The translations under genes were made by a program, and so were the position numbers. DNA of 64,000 nucleotides from Sweltsa coloradensis. Lineage: Eukaryota > Arthropoda > Insecta > Plecoptera > Chloroperlidae. The stretch is taken from positions 347,966 to 411,965 of the forward strand of contig JAMZAV010000322.1 of assembly GCA_024449915.1 (NCBI GenBank), in the 5' to 3' direction. The notes under the pieces are model-generated. The model ran no database searches. It was not told where the DNA came from and worked only from the letters and a program-made list of their open reading frames with translations. Positions 11,116 through 23,182 of the stretch are shown here, one piece after another. The stretch's first letter is position 1, and each line of letters starts with the position of its first letter.

Positions 11116-11848
11116 CTAGGAAAACGCTAAAGTCCCGCCGCGTTGATGGATGAGCTTTTTAAAGTTTTTAGTTTGCGTGGGATATCTTTACTTTTGCAAG
11201 TGCTTTGTTTTGCTGCCTACGCATTGTAGGTGATTGTTGTCAAGTTTCTATTGTTACTTGTCAATTGGTATTATTTACCGTTAAAAACTTATATTAAAAG
11301 CTTTATTTCTATGGATTCTGGCTAACTTTTTCAACTTTTTCTTTCAAAAGGTACTACATCACCATAACCTTAATGTCCATGTATAATATGAACGTTGTAG
11401 CCCAACCCGTTTGGTCAGAATTGGCCCAAATGGCACGAAAATATCGCACAAAAAATCAAAAAACTTATATTAAAAGCTTTATTTCTATAGATTCTGGCTA
11501 ACTTTTTCTTTCAGAAAGCAATAAATCACCATTACCTTAATGTCCATGTGAAATATGAACGTTGTAGCTCCACCCGTTTGGTCAGACTCGGCCCAAATGT
11601 CACGAAAATATCGCACTAAAAATCGAAGAAAATCATAAAAGTACGATATTCATGAGAAATATTTATTCGATTGTAGGCCTACCCAAAAACGTAGCAAGTC
11701 TAAGTTCAGAGATTTCGAAGGCCCCCCCCCAATTTTCATCAAGATCGGATATGCCGTTTTCCCGGTAGAGAGCGAACAAACCGACAGAAAAAAAAGCTAA
11801 ATTTTTTGGGGGGTCGGTGAAATTGAAGTCTTCGCTTCGCTCATCCAA
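11116..11848 (-). mobile_element. HINE/Helentron-like element, copy F
   Basis: CTAG 3' end at 11116-11119 followed (on plus) by GAAAACGCTAAAGTCCCGCCGCG and GATGGATGAGC. The 5' tip is CGCTCATCCAA ending at 11848. The termini match copies A-D, but the internal tandem unit is different: two copies of about 172 bp (roughly 11288-11460 and 11461-11632) with CTTATATTAAAAGCTTTATT and a conserved AATATGAACGTTGTAG. So the family keeps its ends and exchanges its internal minisatellite. Confidence 0.7.
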
Positions 11849-12159
11849 CTATGTTATTATCATTTCAGTAAGGCAAAGTTTACTTTTAATCTCATCTCAA
11901 TATTTCTTCCTGGTTTCATTTAATATTCCTATAATATTATTGCGCATTATTAAATAATTTCCTCATTATCAAAAATCAAAATAATATTACAGTTATAGGC
12001 CTACCCAGTCATCACAAACAAGTTATTCATGTGTGTAAATGAGCAATTATTACCATCTTCAATTTACAAGCAAGAGCTCCAAATCTGTTATTTCTATGTG
12101 ATTACAATAACAAACTCAAATACACTCTTAAAAAGTGCCAACAATATAAATTAATGCAA
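11849..12159. other. intergenic, nothing recognised
   Basis: AT-rich sequence between copy F and the BEL/Pao target-site duplication. Nothing supportable was seen. Confidence 0.4.
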
Positions 12160-12165
12160 CAAGGG

Positions 12166-12907
12166 TGTTCAGGCGTTCATTACAATAATTGGAAAACAAT
12201 AACAATATACTATATACATCATATTATTAAACATTTAACTTATATTAATATTTCCATTATTCATATTTTAATATAAGTTTATCTTTAGGCCTTTCACGGG
12301 GGCCGGTATTTTCTTGTATATTTTAAATGTAGTACCTCTTACTTCTCCTTCTCTCGCTAGAGAGCGGAAGCTTGCAGAGGGGTTGCAGGAGCAAGTGTCT
12401 TTTGTTGCCTTGGCCTGTTTTTAGAGGCTAGTGGCAGGTGTTTTTGTGTTGGCAACCCCAACCAGCAAGTTTTCAGTACGATTCGCGCGAGCAATCTCGT
12501 CGCACGGCTCACCCCCCACGATGTGCACAAGACATCTTCTTGGCTCGTGGTGTTTTCAAGTGTTTTTAACGTTAGTTTAATTTCAGTGTATCAACCTGAA
12601 CTACTTTCGTTAGTGGCAGCAACCAAGACAACCTCTTGGCCTGCAATCATTATCATTTTATTGTTTTGTATTTATCTATTTTAATTTATGTAACATCCTT
12701 ATACATAATTCACGGCCTTTTCTTATTTCATCAACAATCTCAAATCATTTGAAGTTTCATTATCTTGCATTCTTACAGTTTAAATAAATAGTAATATTAT
12801 TTTAATTCATACCAGTGTAGTGTCTACCCCGTGCCTCCTATGTACTTACAGTCCACAATTATTTATCAGAGAAACTTTGTGTCGAAGGTAATCAACTTTC
12901 GTGTACA
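12166..12907 (+). repeat. BEL/Pao 5' LTR (742 bp)
   Basis: Starts TGTTCAGGCG and ends CGTGTACA. It matches the 3' LTR over its whole length with scattered substitutions and small indels. It holds a candidate AATAAA signal near 12783. Immediately downstream, TTTGGTCCTCCGGGCCGG is the probable primer-binding site, beginning TGG as required for a tRNA 3' CCA. Confidence 0.93.
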
Positions 12908-13296
12908 TAAATTTGGTCCTCCGGGCCGGATAGGTTTTTGCTATCACTGGTAATATTTTATTAAACGCGAGTGCAAATCTATCGTATCAATGAACATTGC
13001 GCGCGGGAAGACTTCAATGCGAGAGTCACTGTAGGCGAGGCGGTGAAGACGCAGCCGAGGGCATTCATCCCTCCCTCGCCGCCAGCTGCAGCGAGGAATC
13101 TAGGTCACGCAACCACCCCAGTGGCGGACGGCAAGGAACTTCTGCAGACCGAGAATCAACGCCAGGCAGTACCTGCAGTCCGGGATTCGACGCCAGGCAG
13201 TACCTGCGTCAACCATACACAGTCTGTATCACAAGGTTAGCACTTCTTACTTTTCCTTCCTTACATATCCTTACGTTCATACAGGTAGGCTTAATT

Positions 13297-15147
13297 ATGG
13301 AAGCGGAAAGGAAGAAAACCCTTGAAAAGAAAAGAGCGTCGTGTAAGGCAGCCCTTACAAGGATGCAAAACTTCGCCGAGGTTTTTAATGTAGCTACACA
13401 GACAAAATTAGAGCTGAAAGTAAGGCATGAAAAACTACCCGAAATTTGGAACAATTATGTTACAATCCAAGACGAACTCGAATTTGAAGATGACTTCGAC
13501 CACGCCCCTGATCGTGAGGAATTCGAAAACAAATTCTATCGAGTCCAAGCTAAATACTTAGCCCTCATGGAACCACCAACTGATGTAAATTCACATAATG
13601 CACAATCAGCTGGTGGGTCCACCACAAACAGTTCAACTAGGGAGCAAGGATTACATATTAACCTGCCCACAATAAACTTGCCCAAATTCTCGGGAAATGT
13701 GGAGCAATGGCTTCATTTTAAAGACACTTTTGAAGCTTTGATAATTAACAACTCACAATTATCAAAAATACAAAAGTTTCACTATCTACTATCATCCATT
13801 CAAGGAGAAGCCCATCATTTAGTACAAAATCTACCCATAACGTCGGACAACTTTGAAGGCGCGTGGAATTCTATAACACGTCGATATCACAACACAAAGT
13901 TGATCGCATCCACACATGTAAGACAGCTTCTTCATGTACCTGCCATGAGTAAAGGTTCCGGAGCTAATCTCCGAGGATTGATCAATCAAGTTCAAGCTAA
14001 CGTCCATGCACTAAATGCATTGGCATTAACGATTCCATTGCACGAAGTCATAATTAATCAGATTATTTATGAACGTATCGACATAGACACTCGTAAGGAG
14101 TGGGAACTTCATTCCGAGTCAGATGAGTTACAATCCTTCGAGTCATTGATCAACTTTCTGGAAAGAAAATGCAAGGCTTTCGAGAGCATCTCTCCATCAA
14201 ACGAAACCAAAGTTGTAAATAAATCAAATCATGTAAATATCAAACCTGCACCAAAGACAAAACATTCATATATTGCATCTGTCAACAACTCATCATGTAT
14301 TCTGTGTCCAGAATCTCATGCACTATATCGTTGTGCACAGTTTGCAAAAATGACCTCACAACAGCGTTACACACTTGCTAAACAACATAAGCTATGCTTT
14401 AATTGTTTAATTCCATTCACGGCCAATCATGAATGTTCAACAAATTGCTGTCGCCAGTGTAACAAAAAGCACCACACTATGCTACATCTGGACTCTAGGG
14501 CAGCTCAAACCACTTCTAATACCAGTGGCGTACTAACCACACCTCAAGAAGACCAACCCACTGCTCTTAAAACCTACTGTACCTTCAATGATAAGGTACA
14601 GTCCCAGGTCTTATTGGGCACAGCGGTGGTTACAGTAAAAAATAAACATGGACAATACATCCATTGCAGAGCACTGCTTGACTCCGCATCACAAGTAAAC
14701 TTTGTGACTGAATCTTTAGTACAGAAGCTACAGCTAAAGAAATATAAACATAATGTGCCAATACAAGGTATTAATGAGGTTAATGCCGAAACGACACACT
14801 CAGTTTCACTTAACCTGAGGTCAAGGGTCAGTGAGTTCACCACTACCATTGACTGTGCTGTTCTGCCCCGCATAACAGGCACGATGCCGGCAACTTACAT
14901 GAACTGCGACAGTTGGGGCATTCCAAATGACATGGTCCTGGCTGACGAACATTTCAACCAACCAGGTTCCATTGATTTGCTTATTGGAGCACACGTGTTC
15001 TACGAAATCTTGCAGCCAGAGAAGATGACGAAACCTGGCAATTACCCAGTTTTGCAGAACACGGAGCTTGGGTGGACGATTGCTGGCAAAACACCAATCA
15101 TGTCGTCAGTTTCAATCCACCCAACATGTTCACTTTGTACGCCATGA
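13297..15147 (+). CDS. BEL/Pao Gag plus start of protease (truncated)
   Basis: I take the ATG at 13297 (protein MEAERKK...) because similarity to the family's N-terminal coiled region begins there; the frame is open from 12997 through the leader. The visible protein, about 616 residues, has a Lys/Glu-rich N-terminus. Next comes the DUF1759-type Gag core (LPKFSGNVEQWLHFKDTF, then SIQGEAHHLV). A Cys/His-rich zinc-binding region follows (CILCPESHALYRC... CFNC... CCRQCNKKHH), and then the DUF1758 aspartic protease with its active-site motif ALLDSASQVNFV. It packages element RNA and processes the polyprotein. The frame closes at 15147, near where a +1/-1 shift would be needed to continue into pol (RFWEIES appears in another frame at about 15175), so this is a decayed end rather than a true stop. 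Confidence 0.9.
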   Translation: MEAERKKTLEKKRASCKAALTRMQNFAEVFNVATQTKLELKVRHEKLPEIWNNYVTIQDELEFEDDFDHAPDREEFENKFYRVQAKYLALMEPPTDVNSHNAQSAGGSTTNSSTREQGLHINLPTINLPKFSGNVEQWLHFKDTFEALIINNSQLSKIQKFHYLLSSIQGEAHHLVQNLPITSDNFEGAWNSITRRYHNTKLIASTHVRQLLHVPAMSKGSGANLRGLINQVQANVHALNALALTIPLHEVIINQIIYERIDIDTRKEWELHSESDELQSFESLINFLERKCKAFESISPSNETKVVNKSNHVNIKPAPKTKHSYIASVNNSSCILCPESHALYRCAQFAKMTSQQRYTLAKQHKLCFNCLIPFTANHECSTNCCRQCNKKHHTMLHLDSRAAQTTSNTSGVLTTPQEDQPTALKTYCTFNDKVQSQVLLGTAVVTVKNKHGQYIHCRALLDSASQVNFVTESLVQKLQLKKYKHNVPIQGINEVNAETTHSVSLNLRSRVSEFTTTIDCAVLPRITGTMPATYMNCDSWGIPNDMVLADEHFNQPGSIDLLIGAHVFYEILQPEKMTKPGNYPVLQNTELGWTIAGKTPIMSSVSIHPTCSLCTP

Positions 15148-15279
15148 CAGTTCCCTCGACACTCAACTACAAAGATTTTGGGAAATCGAATCGTGCGGCT
15201 TAGAGCAACCAGTTTTGTCCTCTGAGAACGCCAATGTGAAAAACCATTTCGCCGAGCACACTACTCGACAGCCAGATGG
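15148..15279 (+). pseudogene. BEL/Pao pol, segment left of the Gypsy insertion
   Basis: Reading in the shifted frame gives LQRFWEIES followed by a stretch ending RQPDG, the start of the BEL/Pao reverse transcriptase region. The last codons are the gatgg target of the Gypsy element. The same codons resume at 19906 as DGRFMVKLP, so the insertion is cleanly reversible on paper. Internal frame changes show it was not functional in its present form. Confidence 0.8.
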
Positions 15280-15485
15280 TGTTTTAACCACTTTGGTATT
15301 AGGATTGTTCGGATGATCGAGGATAAAAGGTGAGTATGTTTTAGAAAACTGAATCACTTTTGGACCGCCATTTATTCGTCTGCTTATACACCGCCTTTGT
15401 GACATATAGTCTTCTTTCTAGGTAGCCGTGAGGGGGCTCATTTTCAAAGCCGTGAGGCGGCACATTCGAATAGCCTAATGACACG
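15280..15485 (-). repeat. Gypsy 3' LTR (206 bp)
   Basis: Nearly identical to the copy at 19703-19905, with small indels and a terminal substitution next to the purine tract (CGTGTCATT instead of TGTGTCATT in element orientation). Confidence 0.92.
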
Positions 15486-15582
15486 CACCTCCTCTTAAGT
15501 ATGAACTTTAATTATGCTTTTTATTCTGGAAGAGAATTTTATTACATATGACAATGAAACTATCTACTGGAGGATTATGCTC

Positions 15583-16950
15583 TTATAAATCTAACTTCAT
15601 AGAGGACGGATTCTCCCCCCGCTCTTCGTTTGATACGGACCACCATGGTATGGCTGAGGACCACAGACAGTTGTTTGAGAGCTTCTGTAGGAGGGGCTGG
15701 CTACTGCAACGGGGCTCCGGGGGTGCTATCTCTTCGTGCGAGTCCTCCGTCTGGGTATTACTCGGCTCGAAGCTTTCCTCTCCTTCTTCTCCGTCGCTGT
15801 GGAAGTACGGCTCTGGTATTAGGTGCCATCGGTTTCTCCTGACTGCTCCACGATTGGTCTGGACTACATATGACCTTGGTTCGGTAGCACAGTAAAGAAC
15901 TCTTCCGTGTGTCCGCATGTCAATTATCCATACAGCATCACCTGGTTTTAATGGCGATAGAGTATGGCATCGGTGTCTTCGATCATAATTTGACTTTTGT
16001 TTTGCTTTTATTATCTCTTCCTTCCTCCGAAGATTCGACTTGTCCGGTATTTTGTCCAGTTGTTGTGGAGACAAAGGTAGTGTAGAACGTAGTTTTCTAT
16101 TCATGAGAAGCTCGGCTGGGCTTAACCCGTTAGCTAAAGGTGTTGTTCTATAGGCCAAAAGAGCTAGGAATGGATCTTCCGATTTTTTCAATCGTAGTTT
16201 CGCTATTTTCACCGCTGCTTCAGCAAATCCATTGCTTTGGCTGTACTTCGGACTACTGGTTATCAACTTGAACCCGTAAGATTCGGAGAACTGTTTAAAC
16301 TCAGAGAAGTCTAAAGTGCCAAACTGGGGTCCATTGTCACTTCGGACCGTTTCTGGTATACCGTGGCGTGAAAATATTGACTTGCAATGGTTGATTATTG
16401 CCCTTTGATTTGAGACTTGAGAGCTCAGCGATCTCGAAGTACCGGGAGTAATAGTCGCTTACGACGAGGTACCACTGTTGTTCTAACTTGAATAGGTCCA
16501 TGGCAACAATCTGCCAGGCCCTTGAAGGAAACTCAGAAGCAATCATTGGCTCTGACTGTTACTGGAATGTTGAATGCACTGTGGGCATGATCTGACTGCA
16601 AATTCAATTTGAGTGGATATTCCTGGCCACCACACTGCTTCACGAGCCTTGCACGACACTTTGTTATTCCTTGGTGGCCTTCGTGGATTTTCTCCAATAC
16701 TTGTTTTTGGAGGGATTCCGGGATTATAAGACGAGTGCCTCTCATTAACAAACTATCGTTAATTGAAAGCTCATCCTTAACGGACCAGTAAGCCTGTAGT
16801 TTGGGTACTACTTTATTCTTTGAGGGCCACCCTTTAGTAGTATTTTCTACGAGTGCTGTGCATATTGGATCTTGATTTTGTTTCTCTATTATCTTTGCCA
16901 AATATGTGTCTGTGACTGGGATGTTGCTGTTCACCAAATGTATGTACGCC
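15583..16950 (-). pseudogene. Gypsy integrase (broken)
   Basis: Read on the minus strand. The zinc-binding N-terminal region (16533-16937) includes HEGHQGITKCRARL. Catalytic core pieces follow in other frames (16337-16546, AWQIVAMDLF and VVSDYYSRY; then SDNGPQFG near 16320). SNGFAEAAVKIAK, with the catalytic Glu region, opens the segment at 15583-16266. The C-terminal segment contains PLKPGDAVWI, typical of the post-core domain. At least two frame changes separate the parts. It would join element cDNA to target DNA if intact. Confidence 0.85.
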
Positions 16951-16964
16951 GGACATTTCCTCTT

Positions 16965-18464
16965 CTAATTCATTTGTTTCTTCGCATGGAAGTGGCTTCT
17001 TGAGAGCGTATCTGCGACGACTAGATCTTTTCCGGGAGAATAGAAGATTTTGTAGCTGTATCTCATCATCCGCATTCGGAATCTTTGTAGTCTCGGGGAC
17101 ATCTCATCAAAGTTCTTGGAAGTAAACAAAGGGACTGGGGGTTTGTGGTCAGTCTCAATAGAGAATGACATCCCGGTTATGAAGTCCTTGAGTCTTTCGC
17201 AAGACCACGTCAACGCCAAGGCCTCCCGTTCGATATTCGCATAATTTTTCTCGGCAGCCGATAAGGATCTTGCCCACATATGCTATTGGTCTCTTCTTCC
17301 CATCATCTTGTTCTTGTAATAAGACCCCGCCCAACCCGTATGACGACGCATCCGCCGAAACAATAGTTGTTTTTGTTGGGTCGTACAATGCTAGTATTGG
17401 TGCACTGGTTAACAAAGTCTTGATCTTCTTGAAGGCTTCCTCTTGATGTGGGCCCCATATCCAATGAGTTTTTGTTGAGAGTAGACTGTTTATAGGCTCG
17501 AGGATCTCTGCTTTCCGAGGAATGTATTTCCCGAGAAAGTTAACCATTCCCAGAAAACGCTGGACTTCTGTGACGTTCGATGGTGCTTTCCATGTTCACA
17601 ATCGCAGATATTTTCTTCTCGTCCGGCGCAATACCCTCGGCACTGACCTTGTGACCTAGGAAGTGATTTTGTCAACGGAAAACACCGGTTTTCTTCTCGT
17701 TGAGTGTCATTCCGATCTTTTCTAATCTCTCTAGTACAGCTCGAAGACGGCGATCATGTTCTTCTTGGCTGTCTCCCCACACGATTATGTCATCCATGTG
17801 GATCTCTACTCCTTCTAGACCTTGGAGTATAATGTTCATCTTTCTCTGAAAGTGTTCTGGGGCCGACGAGATACCGAATGGAAGTTTTTAGGAATTTAAA
17901 TCTCCCGAATGGCGAGAGGAATGTCGTGAGATGCTGAGATTCTGGGTCCAACGGAACCTGCCAGAAACCCGCATTTGCGTCTAGTTTTGAGAATACCTTA
18001 GCTCCAGCAAGTTTTCCTAGTGTATGCTCTACCTTAGGGATTGGATGTATTTCCCGTTTCACACTACGATTAAGGTGAGTAAGATCTACGCATATTCGGA
18101 CACCACCTGCTGGCTTTGGCACTACCACCATTGGTGCACACCAATCGGTTGCCTCTTCTACTTCGGCTATGACTCTATTTTTAACCATGTTATCTAGTTC
18201 CTTTTTTACAGTACCTAACAATGGCAAGGCTACTGACCTAGGAGTGAAAATGGCTTTTGGAGTCGCTCCAGGATCTACATTGATTTTGTAGTCTCCTGGG
18301 ATGGTTCCCAAACCAGTGAAGAGATTTTTGAATTCTTGTTTCCAATTTGTTTCTTGGACGTAGTTTACGATTGGATCGATAGATTGGTCTAGTCCTAGGA
18401 TTTTTAGGCTAGTAATAGCTGGTCTACCTAGAAGTGGAGTATCTAGGCCTTGCACTACATACAC
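16965..18464 (-). pseudogene. Gypsy reverse transcriptase and RNase H (broken)
   Basis: On minus, 18464 to 17790 gives the RT fingers and palm (APMVVVPKPAGGVRICVDL, then FSKLDANAGFWQVPLD). The frame shifts near 17880 and the catalytic box appears as IHMDDIIVWG at about 17795, a variant of YxDD. The thumb/connection (MVNFLGKYIPRKAEILEPIN, IWGPHQEEAFKKIK) and RNase H (SADASSYGLGGVLLQ, then REALALTWSCERLKDF) follow in overlapping shifted frames between 17547 and 16965. Multiple indels make it inactive. Confidence 0.88.
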
Positions 18465-19500
18465 GGTTTCAGTGGTACTGTTCCTCTGAACTTGAGATTC
18501 ACTTTGCCAACCCCAATAACATCCAGTGGTCTTTTATCTGGCCCACAGAGTATTTTGGTTGGTTTTGTAAGTGCGATATTCTCGATTACCTGTTCAGTAG
18601 CTGGTAAAACCGTCACGTCTGCTCCAGTGTCAACCTTAAAGTCTACTTCCTTACCGTGGACGTTTGATTGTAACCATCCATGGTTTTGATCCCGATGATT
18701 TTATGCTTCCGATAAAGACACAGTCAGCCTGGGTGTTGTCTAGGACCTCTGCGACTTTCTTTCGACGACAAACCTTAGCGAAGTGGCCCTGTATGCCGCA
18801 GTTGTTGCATTTGGCATCCTTTGCTGGGCATGAGCCTCGGTTATCGGCATGGTTTTGGCTGTAGCCACACCATCTACAGTTTGTAACCTTGTTATTTACA
18901 TTTTGATACCCCCTGTGGACTTCTTACCTTTGTTATCGTTTTATACTTTGAAGTTTCTTTCTTCTTAAAGGTGGAATGCTTAGGCCTACTATTGCATTCA
19001 TCCAGGGTAAGGTTAGGTTTACTAGCACTAGGCCCACTAGGATCATGAATGTAGTACTAACCTTTGCCTAGCTATTTCCTCTGATAACCGAACTTGGGTG
19101 AGGGCCTTATCAAAAGTGAGCTTGGGATCTAATTGCAGTTTGTCGCTTAGTCTCTGGTCGCACATGCCTACTATGAGAGCCATCAACTTCATTTCGTCTG
19201 CTAGATTGCCCCATTCACATGTCTTAGATAGAGTGTGAAGTGATTGTGTATAGGTTTTCGATTGACTCACCTGGTTGTTGTTTTCGCCGTAGAAAACATG
19301 CCCTTTCATATATCTTATTTCTCATAGGAATGAAATAATTCTCGAACTTTTGTACTACAACATCATAGTCATCTTCCTCCTCCCGAGCAAGATTGAAAGA
19401 GGTTAGGATCTCCTCTGCTCGATCACCCATTGTGTATAAAGAGTGTTTTACCCTTGCCTCTTTGAAGTCACAGATTCTAGTCCAGAACACGTCCTAAATC
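18465..19500 (-). pseudogene. Gypsy Gag, zinc knuckle and protease (broken)
   Basis: On minus, 19490-19043 encodes capsid-like Gag in two overlapping frames (FNLAREEEDDYDVVVQKFEN; CEWGNLADEMKLMALIVGMC). Near 18760-18870 there is a CCHC knuckle (CNNCGIQGHFAKVC) preceded by a second Cys-rich stretch. Near 18610-18650 the aspartic protease active site reads DFKVDTGADVTVLP. Order and spacing are those of Gypsy elements whose Gag and Pol are close or fused. Frame breaks occur between every block. Confidence 0.85.
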
Positions 19501-19702
19501 GCTCAAACTTTTCCTCCACGAAGGCCATTCGTGGGGTTGAAAAGAAAAGATTTGAGGTGGGTCCCTTGGACCCGCCATGTGCTTTCGTTCTGCACACCGG
19601 GCGTCTGGTTTGTTTCTGCCATATTTACTTATATATGTAACAGAAATACTTTGAAATATATTTTAATATTTCCCTTATTTCCTTATCCGACCGTTGTCAC
19701 CC

Positions 19703-19905
19703 TGTTTTACCACTTTGGTATTAGGATTGTTCGGATGATCGAGGATAAGGTGAGTATTTTTTTAGAAAACTGAATCACTTTTGGACGGCCTTTATTCGTC
19801 TGCTTATACACCGCCTTTGTGACATATAGTCTTCTTCTAGGTAGCCGTGAGGTGGCTCATTATTCAAAGCCGTGAGGCGGCACATTCGAATAGCCTAATG
19901 ACACA
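19703..19905 (-). repeat. Gypsy 5' LTR (203 bp)
   Basis: Starts TGTTTTACCACTTTGG and ends CCTAATGACACA on the plus strand. It directly precedes the gatgg target copy at 19906-19910. Confidence 0.92.
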
Positions 19906-22850
19906 GATGGGAGGTTCATGGTAAAACTTCCCATGAAAATCGATCCAAAGTACTTGGAAACTCCAAATTCATTGCCGAGCGTCGACTAACTCAAAATTTA
20001 AAGGCGTCTAGATAAGGATCTTGAACTCAAGGCTCAATACCATACATTCATGAATGAGTATGAAACCATGGGTCACATGCAACCAGTGAAAACTGATGGG
20101 AGAAGAAAACAGAGATGCTTGCTTTTATTTACCTCATCATCCGGTTTTCAAGGCATCGAGCACTACATCTACCCGTGTGGTGTTCGATGCTAGTGCCAAG
20201 TCGTCAACCGGCATGTCATTATTAAATGACATTCTTCATACTGGGCCTATATTCAGCAGGACCTATACTCGATAGTGCTACGGTTCCGCACACACAACAT
20301 CGCTATTGTGGCGGACGTAGCAAAAATGTACAGGCAAATCTTGGTCCACCCTGAAAACCAGAATCTGCAACGAATTCTTTGGCGGCAATCTCCCAAAGAT
20401 GAAGTTCAAACCTTCAAGTTGACAACAGTCACTTATGGAACTACATGCGCGCCATTCCTAGCGACAAGGTGCTTGAAGCAGGTGGCGATTGACAACAAGG
20501 AAAGCGCTCCTGTCAGTGCTAAAATAATCGAGGAAGATTTTTACGTGGATGATCTGCTGACCGGCTGTTCTACCTCAGAAGAAGCTGCACACATCTACAG
20601 GAACTTCCACCTTGCTCAAGCCCGGGCTTTCCTTAAAGGAATGGTCATCAAACTGTACAATATTTACCCAGAAAATCCCAGAGAGCTTCAAGGACACCAG
20701 AAGTTCTGTCCTTAGACAAGGAGAAGAATAACAAAATATCTGGGGTTATTTGGGATCCGAAGACCGATCAATTCCACTTGAAGACTGGCAGTCCCAGCCT
20801 TTTAGTCGAAATTCTAGTCAATCTCATGCTGTAACCAAAATAACAAAACGAAGGGTGCTATCAACTTTTCTTCTAATTCGTCCATTTGGTCTGTTAGCCC
20901 CATTGTCATAAGGTTAAAATATTCATGAAACCCGGGGAAGAAGGAATAGGTGGGATGACCCACCGGGCAGCAAACCTGCAAGCAGTTTGGGCAAACCTTG
21001 TGAGCAAATACCTTTGGTCAGCGGACTCAACATCCCAACGCAATGTACTAGTTGATGTTCCCACCAATGCCTCAGTGGACATTACCATTGCATACGGGTG
21101 GTATACCCCACTGTATGTCCAGGACGCCTGTGATTTAAAAATCCATGGCTTCTGCGACAGCAGTGGAACGGGTTTATTGGTGATGCCTCTATTAGGGGCT
21201 ACTATGCCACAGTGAAACTGTATCTAACCTGTTGTGTTCAAAGTCCAGGTACACCTGTTAGAGAACACTCTACTGGGTTTGGGAGTGTGTGGCGCTCTCC
21301 TTCTAGCCCATTTAGTGCCCAAGGCATCCCTGCACTAATCTACGTGTTCGTGAAACCATCCTGGGGGACAGACTCCACATTGGTATTGCACTGGCTTTCA
21401 GCAGTTCATAAAGAGGAAAACGTTTGTAGGCCAACCGTGTTGTCCATCAAGAATCACAGCTTTGCCCTGAACATTGCCATCTGCATGCAACCAGCAGATC
21501 TCGTTTTCAGAGGTGTTGACCCTCTACCTGAAGTCATGTAACCTTTGGTGGCACGACCTGAATGGTTAATTCAAAACTCTTGTGGCCCAGCTGATATCCA
21601 CCTTGTGCCTCTCTGACAGAAAAGCAGAAATCTTGTTGCAAAAAACAGTCCCAGAGACTGGACACAAGGTACTCTAAGCTGACCAAACTGGTTAGAGTAC
21701 TCCCTTTATTGCAGAAGATTCATCAAGATACCAGATTGGAAAGGGGAAACGGCAACTGTCGCGCTCACGCCCAAGAGATGGAAGACAGTTAACAGGTGTA
21801 AATTGTACGTCTATTTCATATAAAAAGGGAAAATCGCAAGTCTATCCAACAATCAAACCATTTCGCCAAAGAGTAATGTAAAGAGTTTGACTCCATTCAT
21901 AGATCAGCAAGGGCTACTACGAGTTGGGCTCGACTCCAAAAGGCATCACTCCCCTAGGGATGCAATTCACCAATTGATCTTGCCAGCAGATCATCATCTC
22001 ACCAACCTGATCCTGAACAACGAACACATCAATTTTGCTGCATGCTGGACACACAACTGCTGATCTCTTAAATTCGCCAAGATTTTGGATCCCATCGATC
22101 AAAGACTGGTGAGAAAGGATGATTCATCGATGCACCAGGTGCTTCCGACTTAAGGCAAAAGCTTCTCAGCAGTTAATGGGTGAACTACCAGCACAGAGAA
22201 TCCAAACCCACTCGACCCGTTTCGCAATGTTGGTGTTGATTATGCTGGACCGGTCACGTTTAAAGTTTGGAACACCTCGCAGCAAGACAACAACAAAGGG
22301 ATATATAGCCGTGTTTGTATGTCTAGCGACCAAGGCTGTTCACTTGGAATTTGTTACAAACCTAAAAACAGATGCTTTTTATAGCGGCTCTAAGGCGATT
22401 CATTGCTCGCAGAGGCAACCCTCTCGAATACAATCTGATAACGGAACCAATTTCCAAGGTGCTGCCCACCAACTCCATGGATTTTCACCAACTACTTCAC
22501 GAAGAAACCATAATCGTCAGGTGGGAAGAAATCCTCTCACAGGACAATTGTAATTGGGTATTTATTCCGCCCCATGCTCCGCACTTTGGGGGCCTATGGG
22601 AGGCAGCAGTCAATCCATGAAATTCATGTAAAAAGGGTTATAGGTGACAATCATGACTTACGAAGAGATTGCTACCTTGCTAACTCAGGGTCGAGGCCCG
22701 TATGAACTCCCGTCCACTTTGCAACCTTATCTTTAAAGATCCTCATGACGTAAATTACCTCTCCCCTGGACATTTCCTAATCGGCGAACCTTTAACACAA
22801 ATCCCCCCCGTTGACCTTTGTGATCAAGTATTAATAGGTTGACCAGGTGG
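19906..22850 (+). pseudogene. BEL/Pao pol, segment right of the Gypsy insertion (RT, RNase H, integrase)
   Basis: Starts DGRFMVKLPMKIDP, continuing the frame interrupted at 15279. Reverse transcriptase occupies 20275-20715 (ADVAKMYRQILVHP; catalytic EEDFYVDDLLTGCSTSEEA). The Pao-type RNase H/A17 region is near 20925-21215 (IHGFCDSSGTG). Integrase is at 22119-22620 (TKGYIAVFVCLATKAVHLEF, IQSDNGTNFQGAAHQL, HAPHFGGLWEAAV), split over two frames. The DUF5641-type C-terminus is at 22730-22880 (DVNYLSPGHFLIGEPL, VQQQLQQFWRRW). Stops and frameshifts between blocks make it a pseudogene. Confidence 0.88.
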
Positions 22851-23182
22851 CCCGCAGGTTCAGCAACAGCTGCAGCAGTTCTGGAGACGATGGTGCAGAC
22901 TATCCCACAAGAATGCAGCCAGCGTCGGCGCTGGCGCGACAAATGCCAAAAAAATGTTTTCAAAATGGTGCAGTGGTGCTTCCTGAAGGAAGGACAACGT
23001 TCCCTCATTGCAGTGGGGCTAGGAGTTATTGCTGAGCTCACAAAGGTCGTGAAAAAAACATCGTGCGGGTAGTTTTTCGGTTTAAAACCTCTCGTGGGAC
23101 CTTCAAACGGCCCATAACTAACGTGTGCCTACTACCCCAGTGCTAATCATGTTGAAAGCCCCGCCTTTCAAGGGGGCCGGTA

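Larger units (their letters stand above)
15280..19905 (-). mobile_element. Gypsy-type LTR retrotransposon inserted antisense in BEL/Pao
   Basis: Short LTRs (15280-15485 and 19703-19905) enclose gag, protease, reverse transcriptase, RNase H and integrase remnants on the minus strand in Gypsy order. A perfect 5-bp duplication gatgg flanks it (15275-15279, 19906-19910). In element orientation the LTR begins TGTGTCATTAGG and ends AACA. A purine tract AAGAGGAGGTG directly precedes the 3' LTR (15486-15496 on plus). At 4.6 kb it is slightly short for a complete Gypsy element, and the frames are broken in several places. Confidence 0.93.
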
